From Micromonospora mirobrigensis (GTDB lineage Bacteria; Actinomycetota; Actinomycetes; Mycobacteriales; Micromonosporaceae), in NCBI RefSeq assembly GCF_900091555.1, contig NZ_FMCX01000001.1, forward strand, positions 62,001-126,000: a stretch of 64,000 nt of DNA. The letters are read 5' to 3'. The notes beneath the pieces are model-generated. The model worked only from the letters and a program-made list of their open reading frames with translations, did no database searches and was not told the DNA's origin. Shown here in pieces: positions 16,948-24,900 of the stretch. Position 1 is the first letter of the stretch. Each line of letters starts with the position of its first letter. Made by a program: the position numbers and the translations under genes.

Positions 16948-17744
16948 GACTTCGCCAACTCCCGGATCAGCTCCCGGGAGGCCCGGCGGGGCAACGCCTC
17001 GCCCCGCAGGCTCTCCCACCTGTGTTGAAGGCTATCAACGTCGTCCGGCCGGTCCGTGACGTGCGCTCTCAACGGTGTATCCAGGTGGGCCACCTCGCCG
17101 CCCTCGGGGGTGCGGGCCAGGATGAACGCGCCGGCCAGGCCGGCGTGCATGCCGGCGTCGGCGGGGACCACGTGCAGCGTGACGTGCGGCTGCTCGGTAA
17201 GTCGGAGCAGATGCTCGAACTGCTCCACCATCAACGCCGGCTCCCCCACCGCCCGCCGTAGCACCGCCTCGTCGATCACCGCCACGAACTCCGGCGGTGT
17301 TTCCCGGCGCAACACCGCCTGGCGCTCCATCCGCGAGGTGATCCGCTGCTCCACCTCGGTCTCCCGCAGCATCCGGCCGCCGCGCAGCACCGCCAGGGCG
17401 TACGCCTCGGTCTGCAACAGGCCGGGGACCAGCGACGGCTCGAACCAGCGGATCAGGGTGGCCTCCCGTTCCACGCTGATCCACTCCCTGAACCAGGGTG
17501 GCGCAGCGTCGGCGCGGACCAGGGCGAGCAGTCGCTCGAAGAGGCCACCGGCGGCCAGGGCGGCGTCGGCGCGGGCGATGAAGTCCTGCGACGGGGTGCG
17601 GTGGCCGATCTCCACCATCCCCACCAGCGACGAGGAGTAGCTGATCCGCTGGGCCAGTTCCTCCTGGCTGAGCCCGACCTCCTTCCGCGCCCGGCGCAGC
17701 TCCGCGCCCAGGAACTCCAGCGTCGACATAGCCCCGCCGCCCAT
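16938..17744 (-). CDS. Scr1-type XRE family transcriptional regulator
   Basis: 268 residues. The N-terminal XRE HTH (LGAELRRARKEVGLSQEELA, then SSSLVGMVEIGHR) is followed by the C-terminal DUF5753 domain: WFREWISVEREATLIRWFEP, LVPGLLQTEAYALAVL, and VLRRAVGEP, typical of Scr1/WhiJ-like proteins. ATG 17744 is chosen because GGAGG lies five bases upstream; a second ATG at 17729 is also possible. Operon with the DUF397 gene just downstream. Members usually control development or antibiotic genes through the DUF397 partner; the target here is unknown. Confidence 0.93.
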   Translation of the reverse strand: MGGGAMSTLEFLGAELRRARKEVGLSQEELAQRISYSSSLVGMVEIGHRTPSQDFIARADAALAAGGLFERLLALVRADAAPPWFREWISVEREATLIRWFEPSLVPGLLQTEAYALAVLRGGRMLRETEVEQRITSRMERQAVLRRETPPEFVAVIDEAVLRRAVGEPALMVEQFEHLLRLTEQPHVTLHVVPADAGMHAGLAGAFILARTPEGGEVAHLDTPLRAHVTDRPDDVDSLQHRWESLRGEALPRRASRELIRELAKSWT

Positions 17745-17897
17745 CACACCTCCACCACAGCTCACCCGCCGGTCACCACAGTCCTGCCACGGGCCCGCAC
17801 CCCACCGGCACAGGCGGCAATGAGGGCTCGCGGCACCTTCCGACCGTAGTCAGGTCCACAGCAGAGTGTGACCAGGCGCGGCGAGGGGAGCAAGCCG

Positions 17898-18149
17898 ATG
17901 GACCACCGTTTTCCGCATCTCGGGCAGGTGGTGACCGTTGCCGAGGCGGACTACTGCTACGGCACCGGGTCGCTGCGGCTGCGGCTCACCGAGGAGCCGG
18001 TCGGGCTGGACCATCCCCGGATCGAGCGGGTGGAGTTGATCGGCGTGGAACTGCGGCGCGACGGGACCGAGGCGGCCGGTGGGCGTACCCGCAGCGCGCT
18101 GGTGCGGGTGGCGGCCCTGCGGCGGGGCGCGGCGGGTGAGCCGCGGTGA
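17898..18149 (+). CDS. Small conserved hypothetical protein
   Basis: 83 residues from ATG 17898, with GAGGGGAG seven bases upstream. Begins MDHRFPHLGQVVTVAEADYC and reads like a compact beta-rich domain (GSLRLRLTEEPVG..., then RIERVELIGVELRRDG). No family recognised. It overlaps the next gene by 4 bp (GTGA), and it is divergent from the XRE/DUF397 pair, suggesting these four genes form one accessory locus. Confidence 0.75.
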   Translation: MDHRFPHLGQVVTVAEADYCYGTGSLRLRLTEEPVGLDHPRIERVELIGVELRRDGTEAAGGRTRSALVRVAALRRGAAGEPR

Positions 18150-18412
18150 GCGTGTCCCGGGCCGAGCTGCGGCGGCACGTCGCCGCGCGGCCGGTCTGGC
18201 TGTGCCGGGCGTGCGGCGCGCCGTGGCCGTGCCAGCCGGCGAAGCTGGGGCTGCGGGCGGAGTACGCCGGGGACCGGGTGGGGTTGGCGGTGTATCTGTG
18301 CGGGCTGCTGCACGAGGCGGTGGCGGACCGGTTGCGGCTGCGGCCGGACGAGGTGGACCCGGCAGAGTTCTTCGCCCGATTCGTCGGCTGGACCCGCCCG
18401 TGGCGCCTTTGA
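18146..18412 (+). CDS. Small Cys-containing hypothetical protein, coupled to the preceding gene
   Basis: 88 residues from GTG 18146. The N-terminal third contains WLCRACGAPWPCQPAKLGL, with three Cys in a CxxC...C arrangement that could bind a metal; the rest is helical (DRVGLAVYLCGLLHEAVADRL, DEVDPAEFF). No function recognised. Actinomycetes carry similar short proteins with a C-R-x-C-x-x-P-W-P-C pattern near XRE/DUF397 genes (from memory). Ends 22 bp before a hairpin. Confidence 0.72.
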   Translation: MSVSRAELRRHVAARPVWLCRACGAPWPCQPAKLGLRAEYAGDRVGLAVYLCGLLHEAVADRLRLRPDEVDPAEFFARFVGWTRPWRL

Positions 18413-18434
18413 ACCTGCTACTCAAGGGACGCGG

Positions 18435-18467
18435 GCGGAGCCCCGTCACGGACTGACGGGGCTCCGC
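18435..18467. terminator. Bidirectional hairpin terminator
   Basis: Perfect 14-bp stem GCGGAGCCCCGTCA / TGACGGGGCTCCGC with a 5-nt loop between the small plus-strand gene pair and the convergent immunity gene. There is no T tract, which is common in actinomycetes. Confidence 0.75.
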
Positions 18468-18511
18468 TATCTCGTCTGTCGTTCGGCCTTGTCAGGAACT
18501 CCCCCCGAACA

Positions 18512-18961
18512 TCACTCGCCCGTTGGGTAGCTGAGCTGGAACTCAGCGTTGATGAAGTGAGTGAACGACGGCCACACCTCCATCGGCTCGGACCTTCTCT
18601 CCATGTACAAGACCACCTCAGGATCAGGTACAAGCAAGTCACTCAGCCAATACACCTGATACCCCTGATGCATCGCGAAGACCTGAGCCCCCCGAGGAAG
18701 GGGCATCCCTCCCTCGTCCTCCTGGAAGAACTCCTCCGCGTCTCTCGGCAATTCAAGGATCTCCGGGAAGAAGGCCTCCGTGCCCTGCAAGAGTCTCCCC
18801 CCACGAACGCCCATCTGCACGAGAAATTCGACATAGGCGTCCGGCAGACGGTCGACACCCCAGGAATCGCTCACCTGGCGGACCTCGGCCAGGCTGAGGC
18901 CTTCGACAGCGTTTTCGTCGACCTCACGGATTCGTCTAGCAACCTCTTCGATACTAAGCAT
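18512..18961 (-). CDS. SMI1/KNR4 (SUKH) family protein, probable immunity protein for the RHS toxin
   Basis: 149 residues from ATG 18961, two bases after the stop of the RHS toxin gene; GTG 18973, overlapping the toxin stop, is an alternative start. The sequence fits a SUKH domain: LSIEEVARRIRE, WGVDRLPDAYVEFLVQMG (the fold's hallmark helix), then LPRDAEEFFQ and QVFAMHQGYQVYWL. SUKH proteins are the commonest immunity proteins of polymorphic toxins and often pair with deaminase or nuclease tips. It is cytoplasmic, with no signal peptide, as required for self-protection. Its GC content is visibly lower than that of its neighbours, as in the adjoining toxin tip, indicating joint acquisition. 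Confidence 0.82.
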   Translation of the reverse strand: MLSIEEVARRIREVDENAVEGLSLAEVRQVSDSWGVDRLPDAYVEFLVQMGVRGGRLLQGTEAFFPEILELPRDAEEFFQEDEGGMPLPRGAQVFAMHQGYQVYWLSDLLVPDPEVVLYMERRSEPMEVWPSFTHFINAEFQLSYPTGE

Positions 18962-18963
18962 AG

Positions 18964-21900
18964 CTATCCCCACGTGATGCCGATCTCAATACCGGGGAAT
19001 TTCTGCTTGAACTGGTCGATTACGCCTTCGCAGCTTGGGCACACTTTTAGTTCGGAGTACAGGTCGATCCTACCCTTGGCTCCAGGACTGAGCTTTGCGG
19101 CGAGCGTCTCGAAGATGTGAGTCTCCGAGTCGAACGGCCGACTTCCCGGATTGAATTGCCGCGTCGACGGCATGCCGACCTCGCCGGGATTCACATGCTC
19201 ACCACTGGTCGCCTTCATGATGCTGGACTCGGCACCTTCGATCTGCACCTCTGCGACCGCGATGTTCTTCTTACGCCCGACACCCACTCCACCGTTGGCA
19301 TTCTGGCGATGGTCTGCCGCGATCTCCTTGAGGTTGCAGTTGTGGACCAACAGCGGTGTTGCGCCAGCGAGCACATAGTACGTGTGGGTGTTCGCCACGG
19401 TGAGGTTGTGGACGGTGGCCCGCGGCGCGTTCCACCGTTCGATCGCCGTGATCTGAACGTAGGTGCCGGCGCTGGTCCGAAGAAGCTGACCAGACTTGAG
19501 GTTCTTGGCGTCGAGCCACTCACCCAGCTCCGGTACCCAGAAAGGGTGACCGTCGGTGGCGGTGACCTCTGCCGTCGCTGAGCCACGCTTGCCATCGGTG
19601 TCGATGGTGATCTTCACCAGGCGCTTGACACCATCGCCCTTGATCGTGGCAGCAACCGTCTCCACCTTGGTGCGACCCGTGTCTGGATCGGTGACCACGA
19701 CCTGGTCGCCCGGCTTCACATCCTCAATCGGCTTGGCCGAGCCGTCAGCCATGAGGACCTTGGTGCCGGGGACGAAACTGTTGGTCTTGCAGTCACCACC
19801 GCCAGCGTCGGCCTTGCCAGAGTTGCCGCCGCCACTGGAGCCACCCTTGCCGCGGGAGGAACTGCCCGAAGAGCCGCCCGACTTTCCAGCACCGGATTTA
19901 CCGCCACCGGATTTACCGCCAGCCGACGCCGCGGAGGAACCCCTCGGGTTGGCCTTGGCTTGAGCCTGCTTGTGGACCGGGTTGCCCGTCTTCTTCGTCT
20001 GGTTGACGACCCTGTCGCTGGTCCTCTTGGCCTTTTCAGCCGCCTTCTTCGCGGCGGCCTGCGCGGCCTTCTTCGCCCGCTCGATGGCCAGCTTCTTGGC
20101 CGTGAGCGCCGCCGCCTCAGCAGCACGAGCGGCCGCCAGGATGGCCTCCGCCGCCTTCTTCGCCCGGAAGAACGCCTGGATCGCGTCGATCGTTCGATTG
20201 ACGGCCTTGATCACGGCCGGGATCTTGCCGAGCTTGGCCCACGGAATCGCTTGGATGATCAGGCTGCCGCAGGACCACATGTCACCGCCGAAGCAATTGA
20301 TCGCGTCGGTGATGCCGATGAAGTCCTTCAGCATCGACCAGGCGGTCTCCAGGATCACCGACGTCAGCGATCGGCCCATGGTGGACTGCGCCTGGGCAAC
20401 CTGCGCGGCCGACAGCCCCGCACCGGCCAGCGCCGACGCCATCTCCGAGGCGTTCAGCGACACCGACAGACCCGACGGGTCCGACAGCGTCACCGGGTTG
20501 TTGTGGGCGTAGGCGTACCCGTTGGACTGCACTGGGTCCGTCAGGTCCAGCACCGGGTCGGCGGAGATGAATCGCCCGACCACGGGGTCGTACAGGCGCG
20601 CACCGAGCGGGGTGTAGCCGGAGGCATCATCGCGGTTGGCGCCGAGGAAGCCGGCGTTGGTCTGCATGTTGCTCGCCAACTTGTCCGCGCCCCGCTGGTT
20701 GCCGAACGGGTCCTGCTTGCGAATCCGGACCGGCATGCTGCCGTAGAGACCGATCTCCGCGTAGGGGCTTCCCTGGTGGTCGCTGGCGATGGCGACCAGG
20801 GCCGACGCGCTGGTGCCGTGCGAATAGCGCAGCACCGAGCCGCCAGGAGCGGCGTAGGTCCGCTGGGTGTTGACCAGCGTCCCGCCCTTCTGCACCACCA
20901 CCTGGGACTCAGCCAGGTTCAGCGTGGCCTGCCGGCCCTGGACGGTCAGCAGACGGTTGCCGTCGGGCCCGTAGATGTGACGGGTCTCGTTCTGCGCCTC
21001 CCACTGCTGTGCGGCAGCGGCGCTGTCGCAGGCCGCCAGCACCAGCGGAGTGCCGCTGGCGGTGCTGGCGTCCTTGACCGCGAGGCACAGCCCCGAGTCG
21101 GTGTGCTTGAGCTGACCGGTTGAGCTGCGCTCCAGGCGCTGGCCGGTCGATCCGTCACACTTCTGGATCCGGAAGGCCGAACCGGCCGTGTTCGCCGCCG
21201 GCTGGACACACCAGTTGTCGGCGATCGACAGGGTGCCCAGGTTGGCGTTGGCCTGGTTCGGCGCCGGGGCGAAGTTCCACTTCTGCGCGATCGTGCCGTT
21301 GCAGGAGTACAGCTGGATGGGCTGGCTCGCCACCGCCATGCCGGCGCTGAGGTCGATGCACTTGTTACCCAGGCCGACGTATGCCGTCTTCCCCTTGCCG
21401 CCCTGGCCGACGATGCGCTCGACCTGACCGTCGTAGGTCCAGGAGAGCGTCTGCTGGTCGCCGTTCTGCACCGACGTGACGGACTTCGTCTCGCCGGTCA
21501 GCTCGTACAGCCGTTCCGCCGCCGCGGTGACCGCCGCCCCCGCCGGGGTGACGTAGTTCTTCGTCACCTTCGTCAGGGTGCGCGGCTGGCTGCCGTCGGC
21601 CTTGCCGTAGTCGTAGGTGGTGGTGGCGTCCTTGGCGGTGTTGCCGCTGAGGTCCTTCTCCACCAGCTTCTTGCGGTTACCGAGCAGGTCGTACTCGTAC
21701 TCCTGCCAATAGCCGGCGTCGTCGGTGCCGCCCGTCACCGTGGTGGCGGCCGGATCCGCGAGACACGATGCCTGATCCTTCGCCGTCCAGGCGGTCTTGA
21801 TCTGGCCGAGCGTGTCGTAGCGGAAGCACTGCCGTTCCTCGATGCCGAGCGAACGCTCACGGATCGAGGTGACGTTGCCGGCGTTGTCGTACCAGTAGGA

Positions 21901-24900
21901 ACGGTGCGAGACCAGGTTGGCGCCGACGAGCGACTTGTCGCCGGTCTGCTCCCGGTAGACCTGCTGGTCGGTGAGGGCGCCACTCGCGTCGTCGTAGGTC
22001 GCCATCGTCCACACCCGGTACGGCTGGGCGCCGAGGGTCGATCGCAGCACCTGCCCGTACGGGGAGTAGACCGTCTCCGCGCCGTACCAGTCCTTGCCGG
22101 AGACCGAGAGCGGCAGGCCGTCCTTGGTGTAGCGGACCAGGAGCTTCTCGGAGGGAAGGCTGCCGACCGACGGCAGGCCGACCGACTCAGTGAGGCCGGT
22201 GTCCGTGTACGTGTAGTCGTAGGTGTAGGAGGTCCGCAGACCCCACGTGTCGGCGATGGACTGCGGCAGCGTGAGCGTGGTCGACGTCGGCTGGTAGTCG
22301 GTGGTGTACCCACCGATCGTCTGCGTGTACGCGAGGCCGTCGGTGTAGCGGGTAGCGGTGGCGGGAAGGCCCTTGCCGCCCGCGGCAGTATCGTAGGTGT
22401 ACTCGGAGAGCACCGCCCCGGTGCTGCCGCCCAGACGCTGCTGGACCGGGCGGGACAGTTGGTCGTAGCCGTTCCAGACGGTGACACCGCGCGCGTTGGT
22501 GGTCGTCAGCTGCCGGTCACGCTGGTCGTAGGTGAGCCGGGTGGTCCCGCTGTCCGGGTCGGTGGCGGTCTCCAGTCGGCCACGCTGGTCGTAGGTCCAC
22601 GTCCACGGGTGGGTCGGATCGACAGAGTGGGTGGCCTGCACCATGTCACCGCGCGCATCGTATCGATAACGCATGGTGGTGAACTCGCTGCGGTCATCCT
22701 TGGTGAAGGTGTCCAGCCGGTCGGTCCGGCCCAGAGCGTCGCTGTACATCCGGTAGGACGAAGCCCCCGCCGGGTTGATCACCGAGGAGTGGTCGGCGCC
22801 ATAGGTGTAGCTGGTGGCCCGCGAGGGCTGGTCGACGCCCCGCAGGACGGGCATCTCCTGGGTGACCCGACCGAGGCCGTCGTAGGTGTAGCGGGTGGCG
22901 TTGGGAACAGCGGTGTCGGCCAGCGGCGTGAACAGGGTGCCGACCGGACCACCCTGGGTGAAGTAGGCGTTGTTGGTCTGCCACACCTCGCCGGAGCTGT
23001 TGTAGAGCGTGTCGGTGATCAGCCGGCCGCCGCCGGTGGCCTCCTCCTGGCTCTGCCGCTCCCGGCCCAGGCCGTCATAGAGGGTGACCGAGGTCTGGAT
23101 CCGGTTGTCGTGCCCACGGCTGAAGGTGGTGACGTACGGCGGCTTGCCGACCGGAGTGGCGTACTCCGCCTTGAAGTCCGGCACTGCGGTGGCCGACGGG
23201 GTACGACCCGCGCCCCAGGCCTCGACGAGGCGGCCCAGCGGGTCGTACCTGCCCTCGCTGACCCGGTTGTTGGCGTCGGTGGTCTTGACCGCGGTCCCCC
23301 GGCCCGGTTCCAGCTCCTGGACCTGCTGGTGGCCGAGCGAGTTCTGCTCGGTGACCGTGAACGTTTGGCCGATGGCCGGGGTATAGGTGATCGTGGAGGT
23401 CTTGTTGTCCGGGTCCGTCATCGAGGTGACCCGGCCGACCGCGTCGAAGCCCGTGGTCCCGTCGGTCTGGAACCCCGAGCCGTCGCCCTTCAGCGACCAG
23501 GTCTCGGTGGCGAGACCCCGGGTGGTGGCGCCGAGGGCGGTGCCGTAGGGCTGACTGTCGTAGCCGACCCGACCCGCCGAGCTGAGCGTCGTCAGGTTGT
23601 CGAAGGTCGCGGCGGCGCAGGTCGTCGGGCTGGTCCGCACCTGCGAGGTCAGGCCGATGATGTTCTTGTCGGTCCGGTGCACGTACTCGTTGAACGTGCA
23701 GGACTCGTCGCCGGTCTTGCCGGTGTCGCCCAGCGACTCCACGTACGTCGGCAGCCCGTACGTCGACTCGAACGTCGTCTTCGTCTCGACGGCCCGCACG
23801 GTGCGGGTGTCGTCCCCGGTGCCCGAGGACTTCGTCCACGACACCGTGCGCGGCTCGGTGACCCGCCACGCCTCCAGCGGGCTCAGCCCGTCGTCGCGGG
23901 TGCGGCTGGCCAGCAGCTGCGCCGCCGGGTAGGTGACGCTGCGGGTGAGCCAGTTCGTGTCGGCGTCGCTGGCCTCGCTGTAGGTCAGCTCCTCGGCGAC
24001 CCGGCCGGCGAACGGCTCCCGGTCCTTGGCGATCTCGACGCCGGCGATGTCGTTGACCGGAACGGTGTCGCCCATGCCGCGGAAGTACCGGGTGACGGCC
24101 TTGGTCCGCTTGCTGCCGATGGCCGGGTCGTCCTCGCCGGTGATGACGGTGGTCTGCGCGAAGCCGGCGAACTGCGACCAGGTGCGGGTGGACTTCTTGG
24201 TGAACTCCTGCTCGGCGAGCTTCCAGCCGGGGGTGGCGTAGGCGTAGTGCGTCACGGTGCCACGCGAGCCGTCGAGGGCGGGGAGCTCCTCGACGGTGTC
24301 CACGACGTACTTGTGGAACCAGTCGATCTGCTCGGCCTCGGGGTCCGGGTGCCAGAAGGAGGGGTAGCAGAGCCGGGTGTTGGACTTCAGCTCGGCGGTG
24401 TCGGCCTTGGTGGGCAGGCCGACGCCGGTGGCGCAGTCACCGACGGGCGCCTTGTAGGTGATGGCGGTCTCGCCGCCGTACTCGTTGATGACGCGGGCGA
24501 TGCGCAGCCGGGAGAAGCCGGGCCGGTTGTCGTCCTTGACCCGGTTGGGCATGTCCTCGGCGTTGGGCTCGAAGCGCACCGGGTTGAGGGTGACCTTCGC
24601 GTCCGTGGTGCCGTTGCGGCCGTAGCCGGTGCGGGTGACCGACTCCAGCCAGAGCGCGGTGTTCGGGCCGGTCCGCAGCACCGGGAAGGACTGCTTGAGC
24701 TGGTACTCGTCGACCACCTGGCGGGCGGTGGTGTCGGTCCGCCGCTGGGCGGACGTGCTGATCATGTCGAGCCGCTTGCGGGTGAAGAAGGACGGGCCCG
24801 CGTTCCAGCACTTCACCGTGTTGCTGCCGGGACCGCAGCGCAGGTCGGCCGGGGTGTCGTACCAGATCCGGTACTTGCCCGGATCCTTCGCGGTGAAGTT

